The position numbers and the translations under genes were made by a program. A model generated the notes under the pieces. The model searched no databases, had not been told where the DNA came from, and worked only from the letters and a program-made list of their open reading frames with translations. DNA of 64,000 nt, taken from assembly GCA_964019135.1 (NCBI GenBank), contig OZ025260.1, positions 28,018,254-28,082,253 on the forward strand, read 5' to 3'. The stretch comes from Arenicola marina. Lineage: Eukaryota; Annelida; Polychaeta; Arenicolidae. Of this stretch, positions 10,401 to 19,033 are shown one piece after another (positions within the stretch are counted from its first letter, which is position 1; every line of letters begins with the position of its first letter).

Positions 10401-12525
10401 TGGACTGTTAGTCTATTGCCACAGTCTTGACAGACTTGAGGGAAAAGCGTGCGTATTAACTAGCTCGAAAAGTGTGTTTCATATTTCTATAATACATTTC
10501 TACAATATTTCATATTCATATATATAGTCGGTGTTAGTAAGCCAGCCAAGGGGGCTATCAGTAGTTTTAGTGTTAATATAATCTTATATCACGTAATATA
10601 GCTGTAACTGTATAATACCGCGCATTGCAAAGAACGTAATTCAGTAGCAAAAATGTTGGCTCCCTGGAGGTTACCCCCCCCCCCCTTCCCCGGGTGCTTA
10701 TTCAACCCCGGACGCTGATTTTTTTGTGTGTCTCCTTGACCGGGCCCCTTATAATCAAACGGGCGCTTATTCGAGCAACCACGATATATCTATATTGTGC
10801 CTGTGTATGGAATTAGCGACGCAATGCACATGACACGCGGGTGTTTGTGACGGCGCAGGTGAAGACGACCTCCCCGGACGCTTACCGGGTGCGGCCGAGC
10901 ACGGGGCTCGTCAAGCCCAACCACGTGGCAGAGGTTACCATCCACCTGCAGGCCGGCTGCGAGAGTCAGGGCGCCCGCGACCGCTTCCTCGTCATGGTCA
11001 TGAAGGTCGAGGACGACGTGAAGGCGGCCCACCAGCTGGCGGCTCAGTGGAAGGCAGCGGCCAGGGACCCAGCCACTTTCTTCGAGCACAGGTACAGCGC
11101 TGAGAAATCCAACTGTTTGATATTTTCTTGTGGCTGAAATTGTCTATCTGTGAGGCCATGTATATTAAGGAATGAACTGAAATGGTTGGTGTTTTTGGCC
11201 GCTGTTGTGCAGACAATGGTTAGACTGAGTATCCCGGGACGATGAGGGGGGACCAGGTGAAATTTAACAGTGGCCTGAAACACCCACAATATATATTGAG
11301 CCATACCTATTGTGCCATATCTACAGCCCACGTCCATGATGCCATGTTTATGATGCCATGTCTGTCGAGTCCTGTCTATGATGCCATGTCTGTCGAGTCC
11401 TGTCTATGATGCCATGTCTATAGACCGCGCCCATGATGCCATGTCTATACTATAGACCACGACTATGATGCCTATAGACATGGCACGTTTATGAAGCCAT
11501 GTTTATCTGACCACGTCTATGATGCCATGTCTAGATACCACATATATAATGCCCTGTCTAAAGACCACGACTATGATGCCATGTCTATAGACCATGTCTA
11601 TAGACCACGTTTATGAAGCCATGTTTATCTGACCACGTCTATGATGTCATGTCTATATACCACATATATGATGTCATGTCTAAAGACCACGTATTGATGC
11701 CATATGTCTATCGGGCAATGTTTATTATGTCCATGTTCATGGGGCCTTGTCAATTCCATTTCTATGTTCATGTGGCCTTGTCAATTCCATTTCTATGTCC
11801 ATGGGGCCTTGTCAACTCCATTTCTATGGGATCATGTCTGAGAGACTGAGTATGTAGTATGTATATTGGACCACGTTGATAGAACCAAGCCAGTGAGGTT
11901 GTACTTGTAGAAGTCAGGTCCGGGAGAGTCCGCTTATTCTGTCTTCTTGTTGCAGGATTGGTTGTCAGATGACTGTCCCTTCGCCAATGGAGGAAAAACT
12001 GGAGAAGATGGATACTCTGGGAGACAACCTGGCCGGCATCACGAAACAGGTAGGCTTTCTGGCTGACCCTCCGCCGTGTGACTCCCAACCCCCAGCCGAT
12101 CACCCATACCCCTTTACTCAACCCCCACCCGATGACTAATAGCCCGTATACAACACCGGGCACATTACGTTTGAGATAAACGACAGCAGAAAACACACGT
12201 GGTTTTGTTCGGTTATTCATATAATGTATATTCACTGCTGTATTGTAAAGGGTTAATTCCTCGCTTTGGGTTTACCACCGTGGACGTAGTATTTGACATG
12301 ACTAAAATTATGAAAAGCTGTTAGTGCAAAGCGATCATATTTCTTTGCTAGATGGAGGCCCTGGTATCAGAGCAGCGCGCCATGAAACAACGAATGTCAC
12401 AAGTCTTCGTCCTTCAAGTCGTCCTGACCTTGGGACTGCTCGCCGTCATCCTGTTTGCATTCGCCGCTGACTTCATGAGAGACACAACCGTACATGCCGC
12501 CTACGCCTCCTCCTGTACAATGTAG
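1429..12525 (+). CDS. MOSPD2: MOSPD2 homologue, 3' part (11 exons)
   Basis: Motile sperm domain-containing protein 2: in known animals a tail-anchored ER protein whose MSP domain binds FFAT motifs at organelle contact sites. Exons 1429-1489, 1760-1798, 2625-2749, 3051-3194, 4615-4812, 7204-7308, 7495-7571, 9822-9921, 10859-11091, 11956-12049 and 12352-12525 all have GT-AG borders and matching phases, and give 449 codons plus stop. The first four end the CRAL-TRIO lipid-binding domain (IYDMPWVMN, HMGGT). An acidic/serine linker follows, then the MSP domain (GPFAAISPADNFTF to ATFFEHR) with DRFLVM, equivalent to the FFAT-contact RFL of human MOSPD2 as I recall it. The last exon has a 24-residue hydrophobic anchor. 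Roughly the first 155 residues lie before the window. The linker is longer than in human (518 aa in total). Exon 4615-4812 is the least certain. Confidence 0.93.
1760..1798 (+). CDS. MOSPD2: MOSPD2 exon, CRAL-TRIO segment (39 nt)
   Basis: Microexon encoding YMMIYDMPWVMN, aligned with human KIVIFDMPWLMN. Acceptor TTTCCAG, donor GTAAGT, phase 1 on both sides. Confidence 0.9.
2414..2537 (+). repeat. 124-bp dispersed repeat, copy 1
   Basis: Almost identical to 5793-5916, exactly 3,379 bp away, in another MOSPD2 intron. It contains GCTGACTTTACTAGGAATTT. No terminal inverted repeats seen; class unknown. Confidence 0.85.
2625..2749 (+). CDS. MOSPD2: MOSPD2 exon, end of CRAL-TRIO domain
   Basis: Encodes IWKIIKNILTAEQQKHVIF through QLWCHMGGT, matching human AFKIVKTWL and PPHMGGT. 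Acceptor TTCTTTGTAG, donor GTGAGT, ending in phase 0. Confidence 0.92.
3051..3194 (+). CDS. MOSPD2: MOSPD2 exon, start of linker
   Basis: Starts DDFQYSYLPSEDSG (human DPFKYSYPPLPDDD), then turns serine-rich and ends SVRKR. Phase 0 on both sides; acceptor TTGCCTCCAG, donor GTCAGT. Confidence 0.88.
3238..3428 (+). mobile_element. LINE 3' tail fragment, copy 1
   Basis: Encodes HRCDDCGKLCQSQIGLFSQ, the cysteine-rich finger common at the C-terminus of non-LTR retrotransposon reverse transcriptases. About 190 bp matches 45570-45745 up to GGATGCCAAC, which looks like the shared 3' end. A dead 5'-truncated copy in a MOSPD2 intron; clade not resolved. Confidence 0.65.
3555..3660 (+). repeat. Degenerate 15-bp tandem repeat
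   Basis: About six or seven units of the form CGGATGTTTCGGCCT in a MOSPD2 intron. Open on both strands only because 15 is a multiple of three. Confidence 0.7.
4615..4812 (+). CDS. MOSPD2: MOSPD2 exon, acidic linker (probable)
   Basis: 66 codons open between an acceptor (TTTCACTGTGCGTAG) and a donor (GTATGG), phase 0 on both sides as the neighbours require. Composition is acidic and low in hydrophobics (SLDEIQESDETDALAIGDMT), like the divergent human linker. Its place is supported by phase rather than by strong identity. Confidence 0.6.
5411..5665 (+). mobile_element. tRNA-derived SINE, plus orientation
   Basis: Head GATAGCTCAGTTGGTGAGAA (A box) and GGTTCGAGCCCCG (B box), body with GCAGGATACAGATCCCATG, tail CCTGAATATACAACCAA. 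Flanked by a 12-bp target duplication CCTGGAAATGGA (5399-5410 and 5666-5677). The family recurs at 26452, 39487, 40510, 42547, 47305 and 61923. Confidence 0.9.
5793..5916 (+). repeat. 124-bp dispersed repeat, copy 2
   Basis: Near-perfect copy of 2414-2537. It is preceded by a 21-bp duplication (TTATAGTCGCTTCTATATGT). Confidence 0.85.
6495..6880 (+). repeat. Degenerate tandem repeat, about 110-bp period
   Basis: Three to four diverged units sharing CCCGTAAACAGCTGACTGC, GCGGCCTGA and TTACACAATCTAATATCAC in the MOSPD2 intron before exon 7204. Confidence 0.55.
7072..7227 (+). repeat. 78-bp tandem duplication of a MOSPD2 acceptor
   Basis: Units 7072-7149 and 7150-7227 are exactly 78 bp. Each ends AAG|GTCACT..GCTGAGAAGGACAAG, so the 3' splice site and the first 24 coding nt exist twice. 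Use of the upstream acceptor (exon from 7126) meets TAA at 7168-7170. Confidence 0.9.
7204..7308 (+). CDS. MOSPD2: MOSPD2 exon, linker
   Basis: 35 codons, VTFAEKDKTLYTSVDSDPLL onward, with a PLLED segment that may match human EEQTPLLKK. Acceptor TTATTTAAG, donor GTAAGT, phase 0. Its first 24 nt and its acceptor are tandemly duplicated just upstream. Confidence 0.78.
7495..7571 (+). CDS. MOSPD2: MOSPD2 exon, start of MSP domain
   Basis: Encodes SPPKKLSLKSKPREGNVFVG then PFAAI, aligned with human FKKPLSVFKGPLLHI. Donor GTGAGA, phase 2. A 28-bp array begins about 20 bp inside the following intron. Confidence 0.9.
7586..9662 (+). repeat. 28-bp minisatellite in MOSPD2 intron
   Basis: About 74 units of type GTACTGTACGACAAGGGTGG plus TATGACAA. 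It starts about 15-20 bp after the donor at 7572 and fills most of the intron. A TACTGGATGACAAGG variant dominates beyond 8940. Long minus-strand open frames (up to 747 codons of CHTTLVVQYLSYHPC type) are artefacts of a unit lacking stops. Confidence 0.95.
9822..9921 (+). CDS. MOSPD2: MOSPD2 exon, MSP core
   Basis: Encodes SPADNFTFAVAADGKETSDI through NVSDSMVAYK, aligned with human SPAEELYF and TNVTKNIVAFK. It ends at AAG|GTAACA, phase 0. The last 17 nt plus this donor are copied about a dozen times into the intron. Confidence 0.93.
9904..10316 (+). repeat. MOSPD2: 30-bp array made of a MOSPD2 exon end plus donor
   Basis: About 13-14 units, each repeating the exon 3' end ATGGTGGCATACAAG followed by the donor GTAACACTTAACAAC. 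Intact GT donors in the same context recur at 9922, 9952, 9982, 10012, 10072, 10102, 10132, 10219, 10249, 10279 and 10309. Being 30 bp, each unit reads VTLNNMVAYK in the exon frame until about 10183. Confidence 0.95.
10674..10785. repeat. GGGCGCTTATTCGAGCAA repeat fragment
   Basis: A C-tract followed by GGTGCTTATTCAACCC and GGGCGCTTATTCGAGCAA. The same motif occurs at 46738-46781, so this is a dispersed repeat remnant in the intron before exon 10859. Confidence 0.5.
10859..11091 (+). CDS. MOSPD2: MOSPD2 exon, MSP core
   Basis: Encodes VKTTSPDAYRVRPSTGLVKP through GARDRFLVMVMKVED and ATFFEHR. This is the FFAT-binding face of the MSP domain (human VRTTAPEKYRVKPS, QDRFLIM). Acceptor CGGCGCAG, donor GTACAG, ends in phase 2. 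Confidence 0.95.
11331..11850 (+). repeat. Degenerate array in MOSPD2 intron
   Basis: Variable 24-34 bp units built on ATGATGCCATGTCTATAGAC and ACCACGTCTATG, then CATGGGGCCTTGTCAATTCC units at 11738-11825. Lies in intron 11092-11955. Confidence 0.8.
11956..12049 (+). CDS. MOSPD2: MOSPD2 exon, coiled linker
   Basis: Encodes IGCQMTVPSPMEEKLEKMDT through LAGITKQ, a short amphipathic segment before the anchor. Acceptor TTGTTGCAG, donor GTAGGC, phase 0. Confidence 0.88.
12352..12525 (+). CDS. MOSPD2: MOSPD2 last exon, tail anchor and stop
   Basis: 57 codons plus TAG. MEALVSEQRAMKQRMSQ is followed by the hydrophobic segment VFVLQVVLTLGLLAVILFAF, equivalent to the human C-terminal anchor. The final residues (TVHAAYASSCTM) and the stop are the first unit of a minisatellite running on to 12905. 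Confidence 0.9.
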   Translation: MEALVSEQRAMKQRMSQVFVLQVVLTLGLLAVILFAFAADFMRDTTVHAAYASSCTM

Positions 12526-12905
12526 GCGGCGCCACCGTACAGACCGCCTACACCTCCTCCTAAAAGCGCCACCATACATACCACCTACATCTCCTGTAAA
12601 ATGTAGGCGGCGCCACCGTACATGCCGCCTACCCCTACTCCTGTAAATTGTAGAGGGCGCCACCGTACATGCCGCCTACGCCTTCTCCTGTAAAATGTAG
12701 AGGGCGCCACCGTGCAGACCGCCTACACCTTCTGTAAAATGTAGACGGCGCCACCGTACAGACCGCCTACACCTCCTCCTGAAGGCGCCACCATACATAC
12801 CACCTACATCTCCTGTAAAATGTAGGCGGCGCCACCGTACAGACCGCCTACACCTCCTCCTGTAAAATGTAGGCGGCGCCAGCGTACAGACTGCCTACAT
12901 CTCCC
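12488..12905 (+). repeat. MOSPD2: Minisatellite spanning the MOSPD2 stop codon
   Basis: About ten units of 37-47 bp: ACCGTACATGCCGCCTAC, CCTCCTCCTGTAAAATG, TAGGCGGCGCC. The first unit encodes the last 12 residues and contains the TAG. GTAGGCGGC of one unit pairs with GCCGCCTAC of the next, so the transcript could form serial hairpins. Confidence 0.93.
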
Positions 12906-13590
12906 ATCGTCAGTATTACTGAATGTTGTACACCCTCCGACCCCTACCCCCTCCCCCCCCCCCCCACCCCGCGCCGCAATGATGCCCCAAGCACTCGGCG
13001 CTAGTATATTTCACCTGTGACTGTACTGGGTGTGCCTTTCCGAAGTCACACGTCTGATCGGAGCTGTACCGTGTGGTGATCGCACCATAGGGGCTGTGGC
13101 AGGTTGTAATTATATAATGAGAACTGTGCCGTGCTGTAATCATGCCATGTAATTATGCCATGAACACTGGACCAAGTTGTAATTATGCCATGAGCATTGT
13201 ACTATATTGTAATCAAGAAATGAGCACTGCCATGTTGTAATCATACTATGAGCAATGTACCAAGTTGTAATCATGCCATGAGGACTGCCAGGTTGTAATC
13301 ATGCCATGAGCACTTGCCAGGTAGTAATCATGTCATGAACACTGTGCCAGGTTGTGATCATACCGTGAACGATGTACCAAGTTGTAATCATGTCATGAGC
13401 ACTGTGCCGGGTTGTAATCATACCGTGAACAATGTACCAAGTTGTAACCATGTCATGAGCACTGTGCCATATTGTAATCCTGCCGACCTAAGGCAGGATA
13501 CAGATGAAGCCATTTTCACAAGCAATAGGTCACTTATGGTCGCCTGCTTCTTGTTTTTTGTATTACTCCAGGCCGCGAGTATTTAATAAA
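12526..13590 (+). other. MOSPD2: Probable MOSPD2 3' UTR with AATAAA
   Basis: From the stop to a candidate poly(A) signal AATAAA at 13585-13590. It holds the stop-codon minisatellite and a second degenerate array (13095-13480). The true cleavage site cannot be known without transcripts. Confidence 0.4.
13095..13480 (+). repeat. Degenerate array of about 30 bp
   Basis: Around 12 units with CCATGAGCACTGTGCCAGG and TTGTAATCAT downstream of the MOSPD2 stop, probably within its 3' UTR. Confidence 0.75.
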
Positions 13591-13920
13591 TGGCTTTCAA
13601 AATGTGCGATAAAAATGTTTCTGTTCAAGCGACACGTACTCAAACTTAAATTTACATTTCGAAGTATTTGCTAGTTTTGCGCACAAGAACACAAACTTAA
13701 GACTTATAATTAAGGCGAATATGCGTTTAAATAATTCCAAATAGTCTTACTCTGATTATTCATAAATGCATAAAGGCAAGTTACTTTGTCTTCATACCTA
13801 TAGTGCTTGATTGCTTAATCAGACCGGAGCCGCCCCTCTGCTCGAAAGTTGTCCCAGCTATTAATGTCTAAATACGTCTAAGTAGTCCTAGGGTATTTAA
13901 TATGACGGCAAATGTTCTCA
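13591..13920. other. Unique intergenic stretch
   Basis: No gene, RNA or clear repeat recognised between the probable MOSPD2 end and the 21-bp array. Confidence 0.5.
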
Positions 13921-13922
13921 TT

Positions 13923-16900
13923 TCCAATGACGCGTCATCCCGAGCCAATGACGCCTCATTCCGGGCCAATGACGCCTCATCCTGAGCCAATGACGCCTCA
14001 TCCTGAGCCAATGACTCCACATCCCAAGCCAATAACGCCTCATCCTGAGCAAATAAAGCGTCATCCTGAGCCAATGACGCCTCAGCCTGAGCCAATGACG
14101 CCAATGACGCCTCGTCCTGAGCCAATGACGCCTCATCCTGAGCCAATGACGCCAATGACGCCTCATCCTGAGCCAATGACGCCTCATCCTGAGCCAATTG
14201 CGCCTCATCCTGAGCCAATGACGCCTCATCCTGAGCCAATGACGCCTCATCCTGAGGCAAAGACGCCTCATCCCGAGCCAATGACGCCTCATCCCGAGCC
14301 AATGACGCCTCATCCCCAATGACGCTTCATCCCGAGCCAATGACGCGTCATCCTGAGCCAATCACGCCTCATCCTGAGCCAATGACTCCACATCCCAAGC
14401 CAATAACGCCTCATCCTGAGCAAATGAAGCGTCATTCTGAGCCAATGACGCCTCATCCTGAGCCAATGACGCGTCATCCTGAGCCAATCACGCCTCATCC
14501 TGAGCCAATGACTCCACATCCCAAGCCAATAACGCCTCATCCTGAGCAAATGAAGCGTCAGCCTGAGCCAATGACGCCTCATCCTGAGCCAATGACGCCT
14601 CATCCGAAGACAATGACTCCACATCCCAAGCCAATAACGCCTCATCCTGAGCCAATGAAGCGTCATCCTGAGCCAATGACGCGTCGTCCTGAGCCAATGA
14701 CGCCTCATTCGGAGCCAATGACGCCTCATCCTGAGCCAATCACGCCTCATCCTGAGCCAATGACTCCACATCCCAAGCCAATAACGCCTCATCCTGAGCA
14801 AATGGAACGTCATCCTGAGCCAATGACGCGTAATCCTGAGCCAATGACGCGTCACCCTGAGCCAATGACGCCTCAGCCTGAGCCAATGACGCCTCATCCT
14901 GAGCCAATGACGCCTCATCCGAAGACAATGACTCCACATCCCAAGCCAATAACGCCTCATCCTGAGCCAATGAAGCGTCATCCTGAGCCAATGACGCCTC
15001 ATCCCCAATGACGCCTCATCCTGAGCCAATGACGCCTCATTTCCAATGACGCGTCATCCCGAGCCAATGACGCCTCATCCCGTGCCAATGACGCCTCATC
15101 CTGAGCCAATGACGCCTCATCCTGAGCCAATGACGCGTCATCCCGAGCCAATGACGCCTCATCCCCAATGACGTACGCCTCATCCCGAGCCAATGACGTA
15201 CGCCTCATCCCGAGCCAATGACGCGTCATCCTGAGCCAATGACGCCTCATCCTGAGCCAATGACGCCTCATCCTGAGCCAATGACGCCTCATCCTGAGCC
15301 AATGACTCCACATCCTGAGCCAATGAAGCGTCATCCTGAGCCAATGACGCCTCATCATGAGCCAATGACTCCAAATCCTGAGCTAATGAAACGTCATCCT
15401 GAGCCAATGACGCGTCATCCTGACCCAATGACGCCTCATCCTGAGCCAATGACGCCTCATCCTGAGCCAATTGCGCCTCATCCTGAGCCAATGACGCCTC
15501 ATCCTGACCCAATGACGCCTCATCCTTAGGCAAAGACGCCTCATCCCGAGCCAATGACGCGTCATCCCCAATGACGCTTCATCCCGAGCCAATGACGCCT
15601 CATCCTGAGCCAATGACTCCACATCCCAAGCCAATAACGCCTCATCCTGAGCAAATGAAGCGTCATCCTGAGCCAATGACGCGTCATCCTGAGCCAATGA
15701 CGCCTCATCCCCAATGACGCCTCATCCCGAGCCAATGACGCCTCATTTCCAATGACGCGTCATCCCGAGCCAATGACGCCTCATTCCGGGCCAATGACGC
15801 CTCATCCTGAGCCAATGACGCCTCATCCTGAGCCAATGACTCCACATCCCAAGCCAATAACGCCTCATCCTGAGCAAATGAAGCGTCATCCTGAGCCAAT
15901 GACGCGTCATCCTGAGCCAATGACGCCTCAGCCTGAGCCAATGACGCCAATGACGCCTCGTCCTGAGCCAATGACGCCTCATCCTGAGCCAATGACGCCA
16001 ATGACGCCTCATCCTGAGCCAATGACGCCTCAGCCTGAGCCAATGACGCCTCGTCCTGAGCCAATGACGCCTCATCCTGAGCCAATGACGCCAATGACGC
16101 CTCATCCTGAGCCAATGACGCCTCATCCTGAGCCAATTGCGCCTCATCCTGAGCCAATGACGCCTCATCCTGAGCCAATGACGCCTCATCCTGAGGCAAA
16201 GACGCCTCATCCCGAGCCAATGACGCCTCATCCCCAATGACGCTTCATCCCGAGCCAATGACGCGTCATCCTGAGCCAATCACGCCTCATCCTGAGCCAA
16301 TGACTCCACATCCCAAGCCAATAACGCCTCATCCTGAGCCAATGAAGCGTCATCCTGAGCCAATGACGCGTCATCCTGAGCCAATGACGCCTTATCCCCA
16401 ATTACGCCCCATCCCGAGCCAATGACGCCTCATTTCCAATGACGCGTCATCCCGAGCCAATGACGCCTCATTCCGAGCCAATGACGCCTCATCCTGAGCC
16501 AATGACGCCTCATCCTGAGCCAATGACTCCACATCCCAAGCCAATAACGCCTCATCCTGAGCAAATAAAACGTCATCCTGAGCCAATGACGCGTCATCCT
16601 GAGCCAATGACGCGTCATCCTGAGCCAATGACGCCTCAGCCTGAGCCAATGACGCCTCATCCTGAGCCAATGACGCCTCATCCTGAGCCAATGACTCCAC
16701 ATCCCAAGCCAATAATGCCTCATCCTGAGCCAATGAAGCGTCATCCTGAGCCAATGACGCGTCATCCTGAGCCAATGACGCCTCATCCCCAATGACGCCT
16801 CATCCTGAGCCAATGACGCCTCATTTCCAATGACGCGTCATCCCGAGCCAATGACGCCTCATCCCGAGCCAATGACGCCTCATCCTGAGCCAATGACGCC

Positions 16901-17275
16901 TCATCCTGAGCCAATGACGCGTCATCCCGAGCCAATGACGCCTCATCCCCAATGACGTACGCCTCATCCCGAGCCAATGACGCGTCATCCTGAGCCAATG
17001 ACGCCTCATCCTGAGCCAATGACGCCTCATCCTGAGCCAATGACGCCTCATCCTGAGCCAATGACGCCTCATCCTGAGCCAATGACTCCACATCCTGAGC
17101 CAATGAAGCGTCATCCTGAGCCAATGACGCCTCATCATGAGCCAATGACTCCAAATCCTGAGCTAATGAAACGTCATCCTGAGCCAATGACGCCTCATCC
17201 TGAGCCAATGACGCCTCATCGCGAGCCAATAACGCCTCATCCTGAGCCAATGACGCCTCATCGCGAGCCGAGCCG
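13923..17275 (+). repeat. 21-bp satellite-like array, 3.35 kb
   Basis: About 160 units of GAGCCAATGACGCCTCATCC. Variants TGACGCGTCA and TGACTCCACATCCC are arranged in longer blocks: 13923-14330 recurs at about 15753-16260, an offset near 1,830 bp. Because 21 is divisible by three it is open on both strands (PEPMTPH and AQDEASL repeats). I see no start, splice or homology evidence for a protein. Confidence 0.95.
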
Positions 17276-17490
17276 TATTCATAATCGCCACTTAGGCTAC
17301 GCCACTAGACTTAGCGTTAATCAACGGGAAGATTTGTCGAACGATTATCGGGTTCAAAATACATACAAAATAGTCACCCAAGAAGTGGATTTTCTGAATT
17401 GAGAAAGTGCTAAAATTATATTCAGTTCTTATTGTACGGCTACTTATGTATTTTGAACCCGATAATCGCTCGACAAATATTCCACTTAGC
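17275..17490. mobile_element. Foldback MITE, copy 1
   Basis: 34-bp inverted arms at 17332-17365 and 17445-17478 (ATTTGTCGAACGATTATCGG and its complement). Flank TATTCATAATCGCCACTTAG also occurs, inverted, at 47697-47818. No coding capacity. A G-run follows at 17505-17532. Confidence 0.75.
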
Positions 17491-17706
17491 GATTGGTCTT
17501 TTTTTGGGGGGGGGGGGGGGGAGGGGGGGGGGTCGCTCGGAAAGGGCGTTTCACTTCGAAAATGTATCCGCTCGTATTTTCCGACGATTGACCTGCTCTA
17601 TATGTCGCAGTTCCATGCAGACCCGGTTTATTATGTCATATCGGCTCTCGATCCTTACAACGTGACCGGGAAAGTGTCTTAATATTAGGTCCCCTGAGGG
17701 GGGGTA

Positions 17707-17912
17707 GCCATGTCGCGTGTCGATTTTAAGAAAAAGATCCATGTCGCGTGTTGATTTTAAGAAAAGGTCCATGTCACGTGTCGATTTTAAGAAAAGGTCC
17801 ATGTCGAGTGTCGATTTTAAGAAAAGTTCCATGTCGTGTGTCGCTAAGTCTTATGTCGCATGTCGATTCTAAGACAACCCCAATGTCGCGTTGTCGATTT
17901 TAAAAATCGCCG
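17707..17912 (+). repeat. About 28-bp array
   Basis: Seven units of CCATGTCGCGTGTCGATTTT followed by AAGAAAAG, decaying towards 17912. Confidence 0.85.
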
Positions 17913-18279
17913 TGTCGCCGTGTCGAAAAAGCCCCTATGGGGCCCTAATATTGGCTTTGGCTAGATCCAGAATGGACAGTATATATGGAAGCTGCTCGTA
18001 CTGCAATGTTCTACTGGCATTATGATTTTCAAAATAGTTTTAAGAAATCTCTTCGACGTATTATCCCACTGTGTGAATGTTAACTCTGTATGAAAAATAT
18101 ATGTGGTCATATTTAAAAAGGCAAAAAGCGGCAGCGATGCCCTAATATTGATCACGTACTGTACACAAGAAAGCCAGAAAGAAGAATCTTCATAATTATA
18201 TCAATATCATCCAACATATTTAAAAGTTTCTGACAGAAAAAATTGCTGCATGAGTACCTTGACTAAGAATTGACTGTTC

Positions 18280-18364
18280 GTTCATGCCGTCGCCTTCCAA
18301 AACCATTCCGTGGGAATGCTTAGAGATTGAAATCCCCATGCGCAGACCGGTACAGCCTGTCAAA
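18280..18364 (+). promoter_or_regulatory. AIMP1: Candidate AIMP1 promoter / 5' UTR exon
   Basis: A consensus donor CAAA|GTAAGT at 18362-18370 follows sequence with CATGCGCAGAC, an NRF1-like core. The AIMP1 start codon exon has an acceptor just before its ATG, so a non-coding exon upstream is expected. This is inference from position. Confidence 0.3.
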
Positions 18365-18560
18365 GTAAGTTACTTAGATTGCTGATCGGCGTTGAGGACA
18401 TTAAACTGAAATATGGGTTTATTTTATTTTGTTAAGCTCGACTAAATGACATTTCATTAATGAAATACAGCCATTATGAGCAAATTTAGTAATTTTAGTG
18501 TGTCGGCAAGAAATTGTTGTCGTGGACTGGGCGATAATATGAGAAGCAAAGAGGTTGTAG

Positions 18561-18712
18561 CACAGGCGCTTCAATCGTGGGTGGGTGGGGGGGGGGGGGG
18601 GGAGGGGGGAGGCGGCTTCACACATATGTCATACACAAAATGTCATAATTTATATAACATATGTGTGAAGCCGCCCCTCCCGCCCCACCCACCCACGATT
18701 GAAGAACCTGTG
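18561..18712. mobile_element. 152-bp hairpin MITE
   Basis: Near-perfect inverted arms of about 65 bp (CACAGG..CTTCAATCGTGGGTGGG, GCGGCTTCACACATATGT). Flanked by GTTGTAG at 18554-18560 and 18713-18719, eight bases if a shared G is counted. Size and duplication suggest a hAT-type non-autonomous element. The stem holds a 15-base G-tract. Confidence 0.8.
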
Positions 18713-18924
18713 GTTGTAGTGACGAAATTGATAACTTTATCCCTATCTAATTTTAGTGAACGACATAGTCTTACAACAGTAACATCTTGTTTTTAGGCTA
18801 GCAGGGCTGGTAACTGGGATTTTTTACTGGTAAAAGTAAACCAGTAAAGGTATGTCTTTCATCTTGGAAGCTATTCTGTAGCTATATAAGCTTATTTTGA
18901 TTACGTTTCTTTTCAGCTAGACCT

Positions 18925-19033
18925 ATGGCAAATAGAAGTGTTCTCCTCCAGAACATGGAGTCCAAAGCAAACCAGGCAGATAAAATGATAGTGTGTCTGA
19001 AGGAGCAGTTAAAAGAACTGACAAGGAATGCTG
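18925..19033 (+). CDS. AIMP1: AIMP1 coding exon 1
   Basis: [20 protein letters not shown] onwards, coiled coil. Acceptor TTTTCAG at 18910-18916 leaves a short 5' UTR piece before the ATG. Donor GTAAGA, phase 1. Confidence 0.9.

Noticed and set aside
13868-17402. PEPMTPH and AQDEASL repeat proteins on both strands
   Set aside because: A 21-bp unit without stops opens frames on both strands at once; a real gene would show this on one strand with flanking unique sequence.
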